A stretch of 41,631 bases of DNA from an uncultured Eubacteriales bacterium (lineage in GTDB: Bacteria > Bacillota > Clostridia > Oscillospirales > Oscillospiraceae), in contig UREY01000020.1 in the NCBI GenBank assembly GCA_900546915.1, positions 1-41,631 on the forward strand. Reading direction: 5' to 3'. Shown in pieces: positions 33,378-41,580 of the stretch. The position numbers and the translations under genes were made by a program. How positions within the stretch are numbered: position 1 is the first letter of the stretch; each line of letters opens with the position of its first letter. The notes below the pieces were generated by a model. That model was not told the DNA's origin. It did not search any database and worked only from the letters and a program-made list of their open reading frames with translations.

Positions 33378-34655
33378 TCAACAACCGCACATGATGTCTA
33401 GGATGACCCGGTCGGTCTCCCGCATTCCGCTTCTGGCCATCCGCCCGACATTTCCGATGGTATTGTCCACGCCTTTGCGGATGATGCCGTCTCCGTCCAG
33501 GAACTCCTGACCGTGGCAGTAAAGCTCATACCCCAGAATTCCTGCGTCAATGGCGGCTGCAATTTTGGCGGCGCAGGAGGCCTTGGCGCCGTCACAGACC
33601 ATGCCGGATACCACAGCCAGGGCGTTGACGATCGTATGGGCGACGGTCTTGTAGTCTCCTCCCAGAAGATAGGCGATGCCTGCGCCTGCGCCGCAGCCGG
33701 CGCAGGTGGCGCCGCAGAAAGCGGACAGACAGCCGATGCCGGTCTTTTGATGAATGGTCACCAAGTCGGACAGGGTGACGGCCCGAAGCAGCCGCTCCCG
33801 GTCGGCGCCTACCGCCTTGGCATAGACGGCTACGGGCACGGAAGCGGTGATGCCTTGGTTACCGCTGCCGGAGACAATGATCACCGGCATTTCGCAGCCG
33901 CTCATACGGGCGTCGGATCCGGCGGCGGCAAAAGCCCGGGCCAGGAAACGGACGTCCTCCCCGTAGACCTGACGCAGCGTCCGGCCCACATTGGCTCCCC
34001 AGGAGCCCTCCATACCGGCCTGGGCAATGGCCAGGTTGCAGTCGATTTGGCGGCCTACCAGGGGCTCCAAATCTTGGATATCGGCTTCCTGGGCAAAGTC
34101 ATAAATCTCCCGGACGGACATGGGGTGAGCCGGTTTGCCGCTGTTTTCCAGACGCCGCCCCTGGTGGATGACTTTCCCGTCTCGTTCCACAAGGAGCAGG
34201 TTGATGTGATTGCCCTGGAGCACGGCGCGGGCGGTGACGCCGTTTTTTTGCCGCAGGCAAATCTCAATGTACAGCAGCTCGTCGTTTTGTGCGGGAAATA
34301 CCCTGATGATGTTCCGACGCAAAAGCGAACGGATCTGCACCTGCTGAGACGGCTCCAGAGCGGCTAAGACCTCCAGCTTTCGATCCGGCTGCCCGGAGAC
34401 CAGTCCGGCTGCGACGGCTGTCTCGATGCCTCGCAGACCGCCTGTATTGGGTACGATGACGCTTTTCACGTTTTTGATGATATTGCCGCTGACCGTGACT
34501 TCCACCTGAACGGCCAGCTCCGGCGCGCCGCCCCCGGCCGCCTGCCATGCTGCGGCGGCGCAGTAGGCGAGGGCTATGGGCTCGGTGCAGCCCATGGCGG
34601 GAATTAATTCCTGCTGCAGCAGAGAAAGATACCGCTGGTATAACGTCTGTTCCAT
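33378..34655 (-). CDS. cyuA: L-cysteine desulfidase-family protein (UPF0597, CyuA/YhaM-like)
   Basis: The protein has 425 residues, typical of the family. N-terminal AMGCTEPIALAYCAAAAW, then VIVPNTGGLRGIETAVAAGL, GSGNQGITASVPV, GCLSAFCGATCAGCGAGAGIAYL and SGMVCDGAKASCAAKIA. The conserved cysteines are those expected to bind an Fe-S cluster; the family is related to L-serine dehydratase alpha subunits. The likely reaction is cysteine to pyruvate, ammonia and sulfide, though some members act on other substrates. GGGAGG lies before the ATG. It lies 255 bp upstream of the spo0A stretch with a likely separate promoter for spo0A. Confidence 0.9.
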   Translation of the reverse strand: MEQTLYQRYLSLLQQELIPAMGCTEPIALAYCAAAAWQAAGGGAPELAVQVEVTVSGNIIKNVKSVIVPNTGGLRGIETAVAAGLVSGQPDRKLEVLAALEPSQQVQIRSLLRRNIIRVFPAQNDELLYIEICLRQKNGVTARAVLQGNHINLLLVERDGKVIHQGRRLENSGKPAHPMSVREIYDFAQEADIQDLEPLVGRQIDCNLAIAQAGMEGSWGANVGRTLRQVYGEDVRFLARAFAAAGSDARMSGCEMPVIIVSGSGNQGITASVPVAVYAKAVGADRERLLRAVTLSDLVTIHQKTGIGCLSAFCGATCAGCGAGAGIAYLLGGDYKTVAHTIVNALAVVSGMVCDGAKASCAAKIAAAIDAGILGYELYCHGQEFLDGDGIIRKGVDNTIGNVGRMARSGMRETDRVILDIMCGC

Positions 34656-34717
34656 AAGTCCTCCCGGATCCCTGTGTTTTTGAGTTTCTTTACAAAACCC
34701 CTAATTTTAATAAAAAC

Positions 34718-34747
34718 AGTATAGCACATATTTGTGAAATTTGCCAG
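34718..34747 (-). promoter_or_regulatory. Probable promoter of the cysteine desulfidase gene
   Basis: TATACT (34723-34718) preceded by TGTGC (extended -10) on the minus strand, and a weak CTGGCA -35 at 34747-34742 with an 18-bp spacer. Confidence 0.5.
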
Positions 34748-34983
34748 TATGATTTCGCTTCCTTCCGGCAGACTCTTGGAAATGGAATAAACGGCTGGTT
34801 TCAGCCGGTCAGGCAGAATTTTCACAGCTTGTTTCCACAAGCTCTCGTTTTTTGGCTTCCAAAAGAGACTGCCGCTATAACCGGGGACAAGCCCTAAGTC
34901 GCTGCCCTGAGGCCTGCATATAACTGGGAAATTTTGACTACCGATTGACAAGTTACGGTGCAGCTTTTTTGCAGAATTGCTTC
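34748..34983. other. Intergenic region with hairpins, possible small RNA
   Basis: Between the divergent desulfidase and helicase promoters. It contains a CGGCTG/CAGCCG hairpin (about 34792-34807) and, at 34826-34853 on the plus strand, AGCTTG/CAAGCT followed by CTCG and T6, a weak terminator. No convincing ORF or promoter for a small RNA was identified. Confidence 0.3.
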
Positions 34984-35012
34984 TTGTAAGCAGGAGAAGA
35001 ATCGTGTATACT
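34984..35012 (+). promoter_or_regulatory. Sigma-A promoter of the DEAD-box helicase gene
   Basis: TTGTAA (34984-34989) and TATACT (35007-35012) with a 17-bp spacer; the leader is about 42 bases and carries AAAGGA before the ATG. Confidence 0.7.
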
Positions 35013-35060
35013 AAATTGCTGTCCGGTTACCCGGCGAGTTTTACATGGTAAAGGATTATT

Positions 35061-36464
35061 ATGACATTTCAAGAACTTGACTTATTGCCTGCGATTTTGC
35101 AGGCTGTGAAGGAAATCGGATATACGTGCCCTTCGCCGATTCAAGCCGCCTCGATCCCACAGGTTTTGGCCGGTCGGGATTTGATTGGCTGCGCCCAGAC
35201 GGGTACGGGGAAAACGGCGGCTTTTGCAATTCCCATTCTCCAGCGGCTGGAGAGCCGCATCGGCCGGTCTCATCAACCCATTCGGGGGCTGGTTCTCACG
35301 CCGACTCGAGAGCTCGCATTGCAAATTCAAGAGAGCTTTACCCGGTACGCCAAATATTTGCCGGTTCGTTCCGCCGTAATCTTTGGCGGCGTGGGCCAGA
35401 ACCCTCAGATCGAGGCGATCCGGCGAGGCGTCGACGTGCTGGTGGCGACGCCTGGGCGGCTGATTGATTTGCACAACCAAGGCTATGTGGACCTGAGCGG
35501 ACTGGAAGTTTTCGTTTTGGATGAAGCCGACCGGATGTTGGACATGGGCTTCATCCGGGATGTTCGAAAAATCATTGCTTGGCTGCCGGAAAAACGGCAG
35601 ACGCTGCTTTTTTCTGCCACGATGCCTCAGGAAATTGCAGAGCTTTCCCAGACGCTTTTGCATAACCCGGCTTGCGTGGAGGTGACGCCGCAGTCTTCTA
35701 CGGTGGAGGCGATTGTGCAGAAGCTTTACTATGTGGCTCAGCAGGATAAAAAGCACCTGCTGTCGTATGTCCTCCAGGAGAAAAGTCTCACCAGCGTCCT
35801 GGTTTTCACCAACACCAAGCATCGTGCCAACCGGGTGGCCGAGCTGCTGAACCGGGCTGGAATCGCCGCCATGGCGATTCACGGGAACAAAAGCCAAAAC
35901 GCCCGGGTTCTGGCCTTGCGCAGCCTAAAGGAGGGGACGATTCGCGTCCTGGTTGCCACGGACATTGCGGCCCGGGGCATCGATGTGAGCGGATTGCCCT
36001 GTGTCATCAATTATGAGCTGCCCAATGTGCCGGAGACTTACGTGCACCGCATCGGGCGTACCGGTCGGGCAGGGAAGCCGGGGCTGGCGATCAGCTTTTG
36101 CAACCCGGATGAGCGGGCGTGGCTTCGGGATATTGAGAAACTGATCCAGAAGACAATTCCTGTGGAGAAGCACCACCCCTGGTCGGCGGAGAAGCCGCAG
36201 AGCACGGAAAAGAGCGTAAAAAACGGCTTATGCGAGGCAACGCCCAAGGCGGCTACCCGGTCTCGCCGCCAGACGGGGCAGCAGACAGGCCAAAAGCTGA
36301 GGCTGGATCCCATGCCCCTGCCGACTCCCTCGGCGCCTTTCGAGCCGCCCCAAGCGCCGCGCCGGGTCTTGCGCTCAGACCCTTGGATCCCCGGCCGGGT
36401 TGTGGCCTCAGCCGACGGACGCCGGAACAGAAAAAAGCAAAATCAACGTCCCGCCGGGAAGTGA
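35061..36464 (+). CDS. DEAD-box ATP-dependent RNA helicase (RhlE/CshA-like)
   Basis: The protein has 467 residues. Q motif (YTCPSPIQAASIP), motif I AQTGTGKTAAF, TPTRELALQI, ATPGRLIDL, DEAD at 154-157 (VLDEADRMLDMGF), SAT (LLFSATMP), and the C-lobe motifs LVATDIAARGIDV and HRIGRTGRAG. The last 90 or so residues are a basic, Pro/Arg-rich tail of RhlE type that binds RNA. It remodels rRNA or mRNA structure. There is one start with AAAGGA. It is an isolated gene with its own promoter. Confidence 0.95.
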   Translation: MTFQELDLLPAILQAVKEIGYTCPSPIQAASIPQVLAGRDLIGCAQTGTGKTAAFAIPILQRLESRIGRSHQPIRGLVLTPTRELALQIQESFTRYAKYLPVRSAVIFGGVGQNPQIEAIRRGVDVLVATPGRLIDLHNQGYVDLSGLEVFVLDEADRMLDMGFIRDVRKIIAWLPEKRQTLLFSATMPQEIAELSQTLLHNPACVEVTPQSSTVEAIVQKLYYVAQQDKKHLLSYVLQEKSLTSVLVFTNTKHRANRVAELLNRAGIAAMAIHGNKSQNARVLALRSLKEGTIRVLVATDIAARGIDVSGLPCVINYELPNVPETYVHRIGRTGRAGKPGLAISFCNPDERAWLRDIEKLIQKTIPVEKHHPWSAEKPQSTEKSVKNGLCEATPKAATRSRRQTGQQTGQKLRLDPMPLPTPSAPFEPPQAPRRVLRSDPWIPGRVVASADGRRNRKKQNQRPAGK

Positions 36465-36476
36465 GCTGGGCCGGAT

Positions 36477-36507
36477 GAGCCGGAGAGCTGCGCGGGCTTT
36501 CCGGCTC
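36477..36507 (+). other. Hairpin after the helicase gene
   Basis: GAGCCGGA (36477-36484) pairs with TCCGGCTC (36500-36507), 12 bp after the helicase stop. There is no U-run, so it is more likely an mRNA 3'-end stabiliser. Confidence 0.4.
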
Positions 36508-36529
36508 ACGTGCCTTGTCAAAAAGGAAG

Positions 36530-36577
36530 ACGCCTGCTGCAGACGGTCCGGCTCGGCCGGAGGTTTGCAGCAGGCGT
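36530..36577 (-). terminator. Terminator between convergent helicase and carboxypeptidase genes
   Basis: A perfect 12-bp stem (36530-36541 with 36566-36577) with a GC-rich internal hairpin. On the minus strand it is followed by CTTCC and five U residues; it lies 17 bp beyond the carboxypeptidase stop and also faces the helicase. Confidence 0.7.
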
Positions 36578-36594
36578 TTGCAATCTATTGAGTT

Positions 36595-38673
36595 TTAATT
36601 GTAATTCTGGAGAAGCCAGCATATGGCGTTGATATAATCCTCGCCGTAGCCTTTGTTCTGAAAATCCTGCGTGCTGGATACGTCGGGGAATTCGAATAAA
36701 CAGGCGTCGTATCCCACGACATAGGCTGCCCAGGAGGCGAAATACCCGGAGCCGCCGGACAGGGAGGTATAGCGGTTGCTGGGAAAATACCGGGCGAAAG
36801 CGCGGTAAATGGCGCCGCTTTGGCCGCCGGAGACAATGGTTTGCCGGTACCATCCGTGGGTGTCGATGAGCACATTGCTGCCGGAACCCTGGACGGATTG
36901 GACAAACCTTGCCAAAGCCTGGGCCTCCCGGGCCTGGAGGGGGGCGGTGCCGTTATAGTTCCGGCCGTCGGAGCGGCTTTGATACCGGTAGGGGAAGCTG
37001 CGGTTTAGGTCGATGCCGACGCCATAAATATTGTTGCCGTTGGCGTCCAGGCGATAGGTGGTGCACCGGCCGGGACCGTTGCAGGTCCAGCCGTCATATA
37101 ACCCGTCCGGATTTAAGCAGGGAAGCACATACACCGACCAATCCCCGCTGCGCACCAGCTCGTCGTAACGGTCTTCCAGGACCTGCATCAAATCTTCTGC
37201 GGTATCGACCAGCAGTTGGCCGTCCCGGCTGAAATTATCCTCCCAGCCATGGATGGCAAAGGCCAGGATGATGACATTTTCTCCGTCTCCGTACCGGTAA
37301 GCCTTCAGGTCCCGGCCTGCGCCGCTTTGACCGTAAACGAGGGTTTCCATCACTTGCTTTTGGTAGGGCGTCAGGGTAAACAGCTTCCGGTATTCCGGCC
37401 GGACCAGGCGGGTGAGAGTAGCAGCCAGCTCCGAGCGGCGGATGCTGCTGTCGGGAAGGAAGGTCCCGTATTCGTCATGGCCGGTGAGAACGCCGGCCCG
37501 GTACAGGGCGGCTGTGGCAGTCCAATAAGGATCCCCAGGGGCATAATCCGGCAGAATTTCCACTTGATTGACGGCGGCCAGCTCTTCTTTGGGTAGGCTC
37601 CGGTACAAAATTTCCGCGACTTCCGCTCGGGTAACCGGCCGGCCGGGAGGATCTGCTGCCAAGCTCTCCGGCAAAATACCGTATTCTGCCCCCCGGGTCA
37701 TGTAATAGGTGTACCACGGCTTGCCGTAATCCGCCGAAGTGTCTGGGATCCCCCAATACTTCTCATAGATCCGGACGGCGACGGCAACTGCCTGACTCAG
37801 CGCCACGGTTCCATTGGGGGAGAACCGGTCGTCCCCGACGCCTTGCATCAGGTCCATGGCGTAAACGGCCTGGATGTAGGGGTAATGCCAGGCGTCGGAG
37901 GATACGTCCGGGAAAGGAAGCTCCGGCATGGATTCCGGCAGTGCAAAGGCGTCCATGCCGGTATCCGGCTCAGAAGGCTCCGGAGCGGAAGGATCTGCCG
38001 GAATGCGATATTCCGGCCGGACCAGACGACTGAGGATGGCGGCCAACTCTGAGCGGCGAATCTGACTGTCCGGCCGGAAGGTACCGGCGTCGTCGTTTCC
38101 CATGAGAATGCCCGCCCGGTACAGCGCAATGACGCCATTCCAGTACAGGTCGCCTTCTGTGTAATCCGGCAGGGTCGTCACATCATGGATGGCTTCCAGC
38201 TCCTGCTCCGGCAGGCTGCGGGAGAGAATTTCCGCCAGTTCTGCCCGGGTGGCCGGACGGAGGAGGGAGACATCTGTCAAGGATTCCGGTAGAATGCCGT
38301 ATTCCCTGGCCCGGGCTATGTAGTAAGTATACCACGGCTTGCCGTAGTCCGCCGAGGCATCCGGAATGCCCCAATACTTTTCATAGACCCGGACGGCCAC
38401 GGCAAGGCCCTGGGTGAGCGGAACGGTGCCGTTGGGGGAAAACCTGTCTCCGCCGGTTCCGGTCAGCAGCCCCAGCGTATATGAGACCTGCACATAGGGA
38501 TAGTACCAGGACCGCTGGGAGACGTCGTCGAAGGGAATGTCCGGCAGCTCCTCCGGCAGCTGAAACGCTTCCATGCCCGGCCACTCGGAAGCCATGGCCT
38601 GGACCGGCAGCATCACCAAAATGAGAAAGATGCAAATGATACGGCTCCATAGTCCCCTGCGTTTTTGTTTCAC
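36595..38673 (-). CDS. Surface M14 zinc carboxypeptidase with two tandem SLH triplets
   Basis: The protein has 692 residues. After the signal peptide (KQKRRGLWSRIICIFLILVM, cleaved near AMAS), two SLH blocks of about 190 residues follow (33-223 and 239-429). Each starts GMxAFxLPE and ends RLVRPEYR, and each holds three SLH repeats. An M14 peptidase domain then covers about 430-692: zinc ligands His475 and Glu478 (AIHGWED), DLNRSFPYR, His606 (LIDTHGW), and catalytic Glu661 (CLFEFPDV). M14 enzymes of this bacterial type trim peptides, often gamma-D-Glu-mDAP bonds of peptidoglycan; the substrate is not determined by sequence. The GTG start at 38673 has AAGGAG about ten bases upstream. SLH at the N-terminus leaves the enzyme facing outward from the wall. 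Confidence 0.93.
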   Translation of the reverse strand: MKQKRRGLWSRIICIFLILVMLPVQAMASEWPGMEAFQLPEELPDIPFDDVSQRSWYYPYVQVSYTLGLLTGTGGDRFSPNGTVPLTQGLAVAVRVYEKYWGIPDASADYGKPWYTYYIARAREYGILPESLTDVSLLRPATRAELAEILSRSLPEQELEAIHDVTTLPDYTEGDLYWNGVIALYRAGILMGNDDAGTFRPDSQIRRSELAAILSRLVRPEYRIPADPSAPEPSEPDTGMDAFALPESMPELPFPDVSSDAWHYPYIQAVYAMDLMQGVGDDRFSPNGTVALSQAVAVAVRIYEKYWGIPDTSADYGKPWYTYYMTRGAEYGILPESLAADPPGRPVTRAEVAEILYRSLPKEELAAVNQVEILPDYAPGDPYWTATAALYRAGVLTGHDEYGTFLPDSSIRRSELAATLTRLVRPEYRKLFTLTPYQKQVMETLVYGQSGAGRDLKAYRYGDGENVIILAFAIHGWEDNFSRDGQLLVDTAEDLMQVLEDRYDELVRSGDWSVYVLPCLNPDGLYDGWTCNGPGRCTTYRLDANGNNIYGVGIDLNRSFPYRYQSRSDGRNYNGTAPLQAREAQALARFVQSVQGSGSNVLIDTHGWYRQTIVSGGQSGAIYRAFARYFPSNRYTSLSGGSGYFASWAAYVVGYDACLFEFPDVSSTQDFQNKGYGEDYINAICWLLQNYN
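37387..38577 (-). repeat. Tandem duplication of the SLH-triplet block
   Basis: Two adjacent segments of about 573 bp (about 38577-38005 and 37959-37387 on the minus strand) encode near-copies; runs such as ADYGKPWYTYY and VRPEYR are shared exactly, separated by a Pro/Glu-rich linker. The duplication is in frame. Confidence 0.88.
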
Positions 38674-38862
38674 GAAAGTTCACTCCTTTTCTCGCCTGTA
38701 TTCTGTTGTGACATCATATACTACTACGAATGCGCGTTCTCCTTTTGTTTTACCAAATTAAAATAAGATACAGAAGCATCAAATTTGCATCAAAAAAGTA
38801 CAAGCAATTTCCCGGCACCTCCTGTTTTCTGCCGCATACCTATGGAAAAAGGAGGAATCTCT

Positions 38863-39456
38863 ATGGACCCATTTGACAAGACCCAAACCGACCCGATCTG
38901 GCAGAGGGTCTGGAACCATCAGCCTCTGACGCCGCCTGCGCCGCCGGAGCCTGTCCGTCCCACTCCGCCGCCCAGACCGGCTCCTCCCCGTCCCAGACCG
39001 CCTGCACCGGTTCCGCCGCCTCGGCCCATGCCGCCGCAGCCCGCTCCGCCGGTGCGCCCCGGGGTAACCTGGACCAGCCAGGAATTGCTTCATCAGTCCC
39101 GGGCGGAGGCGGACTTTGGGCGCAGGAGCTTGGCGCTGAGCCGTACCATGGGAGCCAGGGGACGAATTGCGTTGACCCAAATTTCCCGTCAGGCCATGGA
39201 ACGCTCCGCATGTCTGCGGGGGATGGCCCGTCCGGAGCAGCGGGGACAGCCGGACAGGTCGCGTCAGCCGGAACCCCGGCGGGAGTCGACCGAACGGGCT
39301 CTGTTCCAGCTTTTGACCCAGGCGCGGCAGTTTGAGGGTCTGTATGCAGCCAGCCAGAATCACCCGATGTATGGCTCTGTGTTTGCGCAGTTCCGTCAGG
39401 AGCTGACCCAGACCATCCGCATTTTGCTTTTATTACTGGGCGGCCTGGGACGGTAA
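38863..39456 (+). CDS. Unknown protein with proline-rich N-terminal half
   Basis: The protein has 197 residues and no family is recognised. Residues about 23-66 are a proline-rich tract with repeated PRP and PPRP units. The next 100 residues are predicted helical with many Arg and Gln (WTSQELLHQSRAEADFGRRS), and the C-terminus is a short hydrophobic run (IRILLLLLGGLGR). There is no signal peptide. The layout suggests a flexible proline linker followed by a helical, perhaps ferritin-like or membrane-associated, domain, but this is only a guess. The start has AAGGAGG seven bases upstream. It is a single gene, divergent from the SLH carboxypeptidase and convergent with rpe. Confidence 0.8.
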   Translation: MDPFDKTQTDPIWQRVWNHQPLTPPAPPEPVRPTPPPRPAPPRPRPPAPVPPPRPMPPQPAPPVRPGVTWTSQELLHQSRAEADFGRRSLALSRTMGARGRIALTQISRQAMERSACLRGMARPEQRGQPDRSRQPEPRRESTERALFQLLTQARQFEGLYAASQNHPMYGSVFAQFRQELTQTIRILLLLLGGLGR

Positions 39457-39484
39457 CCGGCGTAATCCGGGAATGCGTCTATGT

Positions 39485-39526
39485 CCCAAGCAGGGCGGCA
39501 AATGTTTTATTTGACGCCTGCTTGGG
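39485..39526. other. Convergent hairpin between the proline-rich gene and rpe
   Basis: A 10-bp perfect stem (39485-39494 with 39517-39526) with internal pairing lies directly against the rpe stop. There is no U-run on either side; it probably protects both 3' ends or supports termination weakly. Confidence 0.5.
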
Positions 39527-40192
39527 CTATTGCCGGGTGGGGTGGCCTTGGAGCCGGCGCACGAAGGCGGCCGGATCCGGCGCTTGAAAAAAAGCGGAGC
39601 CGGCGACCAGAATGTCGGCGCCGTGGTCCAGGCAGGTCTGGAATGTATGGGAATTGACTCCGCCGTCCACTTCCAGCATACAGTGGAGCTTTTGCGTATC
39701 GATCCAACGCCGGAGGAAGGCGAGCTTCGGCATGGTATCCGGGAGAAAGGCCTGCCCGCTGAAGCCCGGCTCTACGGTCATGACCAGCAGCATCGAGCAC
39801 AGCTCCAGATAAGGCAGAACCGCTTCGGCCGGAGTGCCGGGCTTCAGGCTGAGACCGGGCCGGCACCCGCATGCCCGGATGCGGAGCAGGGCGGCCCGGA
39901 TTTGCTCCGGAGTATCGGACTCCACATGGACACAGACCATGGAGGCCCCGGCTTTGCAAAAGGCTTCTACGTAGCGGACAGGCCGGTCGATCATCAAGTG
40001 TACGTCCAAGGGCAGCTCCGCCACCTGGGCAATGGCCCGGACCACAGGCATGCCGATGGTGATATTGGGGACGAACTGACCGTCCATCACGTCCACATGA
40101 ATATAATCCGCGCCAGAACGGGCAATGGCTCGGAGGTCTCGTTCCAGATTGGCAAAATCTGCCGAGAGAATGGAGGGAGAAACCTTAGCCAT
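39527..40192 (-). CDS. rpe: Ribulose-phosphate 3-epimerase
   Basis: The protein has 221 residues, the normal length. TIM-barrel signature SPSILSADFANLERDL, HVDVMDGQFVPNITIG (metal-binding His and Asp), DVHLMIDRP, VMTVEPGFSGQAF, EVDGGVN and AGSAFF. It interconverts ribulose-5-P and xylulose-5-P in the pentose phosphate pathway. The start at 40192 has AGGAGG six bases upstream; the longer frame to 40231 lacks a site. It stands alone, without the usual rsgA or thiN neighbours. Confidence 0.97.
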   Translation of the reverse strand: MAKVSPSILSADFANLERDLRAIARSGADYIHVDVMDGQFVPNITIGMPVVRAIAQVAELPLDVHLMIDRPVRYVEAFCKAGASMVCVHVESDTPEQIRAALLRIRACGCRPGLSLKPGTPAEAVLPYLELCSMLLVMTVEPGFSGQAFLPDTMPKLAFLRRWIDTQKLHCMLEVDGGVNSHTFQTCLDHGADILVAGSAFFQAPDPAAFVRRLQGHPTRQ

Positions 40193-40263
40193 GACAGAAC
40201 CTCCTATAAAAAAACAAAAATTTCCATGCACCGGCAGAAAAGTCCGGGCATACTAGTGAATGT

Positions 40264-40331
40264 GCGGACGCCGCTTCCGAAAAAACGCAGACCGTCCGCT
40301 TCAAATACGGGAGGCTGCTTCCAGCCTCCCG
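40264..40331 (-). other. Two hairpins upstream of rpe
   Basis: In the minus-strand direction a perfect 10-bp stem with a four-base GAAG loop (40331-40308) is followed by GCGGACG/CGTCCGC (40299-40293 with 40270-40264). They precede rpe by about 70 bp. No U-run and no known riboswitch core were recognised. They may be leader structure or belong to the opposite strand, upstream of the DUF1540 gene. Confidence 0.4.
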
Positions 40332-40460
40332 ATTGGAAATTACAGAATTAGAGTATCACATTTTCGGGAAAAAGGCAACAGATTCCGGGGAAATTTTCAG
40401 AATACGCGGAAGCGGGCTGGACATACTACTCCCGAACCCAAAACAAAGGAGGCCAGCCAT

Positions 40461-40625
40461 ATGAATTGCCATGCCAACAAATCCATTGAGTGTACGGTGG
40501 TGTCCTGCGCCAACCACTGCGGAGATGCCAATTACTGCTCCCTGGACAAGATCCTGGTGGGCACCCATGAGTGCAATCCCACCATGGACCAGTGCACCGA
40601 CTGCATGTCCTTCCGCAAGAAATAA
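40461..40625 (+). CDS. DUF1540 cysteine-rich small protein
   Basis: The protein has 54 residues with seven cysteines: MNCHANKSIECTVVSCANHC, then the family pattern C...C..L..I.VG..........C..C..F. DUF1540 proteins are common in spore-forming Firmicutes and probably bind a metal; their function is unknown. AAAGGAGG lies nine bases before the ATG, and a strong terminator follows, so it is a monocistronic gene. Confidence 0.92.
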   Translation: MNCHANKSIECTVVSCANHCGDANYCSLDKILVGTHECNPTMDQCTDCMSFRKK

Positions 40626-40637
40626 CTTGACACAGCA

Positions 40638-40692
40638 ATAAAAAAGCGCGATGCGAGACGGAACGGTCCGTTTTACATCGCGCTCTTTTTTA
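40638..40692. terminator. Bidirectional terminator between DUF1540 and DUF4097 genes
   Basis: GCGCGATG (40646-40653) pairs with CATCGCGC (40676-40683), with an internal ACGG/CCGT stem. A runs of A on one side (40638-40645) and T on the other (40685-40691) let it work for both convergent genes. Confidence 0.9.
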
Positions 40693-40695
40693 TGT

Positions 40696-41580
40696 TTATG
40701 CGGCTTTTTGAATCCTTACATTCCCAGAGACGGAGTCAAAGGAGAATGCGCCGCCGCCCTGGCCGCAGTAGTACACGTCTCCCTGCTTGGAGGTGGAAAA
40801 TTGGCAGTCCAGCTTGCCGGATACGGAGTCCAGCTCGGCGGAGAAGGAAGCGTCTGCGGGCAAGGTGATTTGCACATGGCCCGAGACGGTATCGGATGAA
40901 ATTTCTCCGGGAACTTGGCTGAGGGAGAGAGTCATGTCAGCCGATACTCCGTCCAGCTCCAGACGATTCGCCTGTCCGGACAGAGTGAGGCCGCCGGACA
41001 CCGTGTCCATTTCCAAAAAGTCAAAGCTGCAGCGCTCCAGGAGAATGGAACCGGATACGGAGTTCAGCCGGCAGTTCCGGGCGGTCAGATCCTGGCCGGT
41101 TACGGATGCGCTGGTTACGTCAATTTCCAGGTCGGTCAATTGCCCGGCCAGAGACCGGGGGATTTCCAGGGTCAGGTTCTTTTTCGGGGTACGGAACCCG
41201 AATAGGCCGATTCCCCATTGAGATTTACAATATTGAATGATGAGGCGCCCACCCACGACGCGGTAGCGGAGCTGCTCATCCTCGTCCAGTCCTTCGTTTT
41301 CCTGAAAGACCACGGAATTCCCGTCGGTCAGAACCAAGTCCACCGTGCCGTCGACCCAGTTGATCTCCAGGGCGTTGAGGTTTTCGGCGGGGACGGAACC
41401 GCTGCCGATCTGATATTGGCTGCTTTCATCGTAGTGTAAGGCCCAGTTGCCGAAGGATATCCCTTCTATTTGCAGCCCCGGAAACAGGCCCAGGCACCAC
41501 AGTAGAAGTCCCAGGAGAATCACGGCGGTCAGACTCCATAGAACGATGCGCACAATGGCGCCGGATTTGTTTGTTTTCAT
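40696..41580 (-). CDS. Membrane-anchored DUF4097 beta-repeat protein
   Basis: The protein has 294 residues. One transmembrane helix lies at about 9-30 (IVRIVLWSLTAVILLGLLLW). It is followed by a repetitive beta-rich domain in which VSGxL/DSVSG units recur (RLNSVSGSI, MDTVSGGL, LDSVSGKL, FDSVSGNV), as in DUF4097/LiaF-related proteins. These right-handed beta proteins often sit with PspC- or HAAS-type envelope-stress genes, which would lie upstream beyond the window. The start at 41580 (MKTNKSG) lacks a clear ribosome binding site, as expected if it is coupled to an upstream gene outside the window. Confidence 0.88.
   Translation of the reverse strand: MKTNKSGAIVRIVLWSLTAVILLGLLLWCLGLFPGLQIEGISFGNWALHYDESSQYQIGSGSVPAENLNALEINWVDGTVDLVLTDGNSVVFQENEGLDEDEQLRYRVVGGRLIIQYCKSQWGIGLFGFRTPKKNLTLEIPRSLAGQLTDLEIDVTSASVTGQDLTARNCRLNSVSGSILLERCSFDFLEMDTVSGGLTLSGQANRLELDGVSADMTLSLSQVPGEISSDTVSGHVQITLPADASFSAELDSVSGKLDCQFSTSKQGDVYYCGQGGGAFSFDSVSGNVRIQKAA

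Noticed and set aside
34604..34951. Minus-strand ORF overlapping the desulfidase start
   Set aside because: Overlaps a well-supported gene start and its promoter; no homology features.
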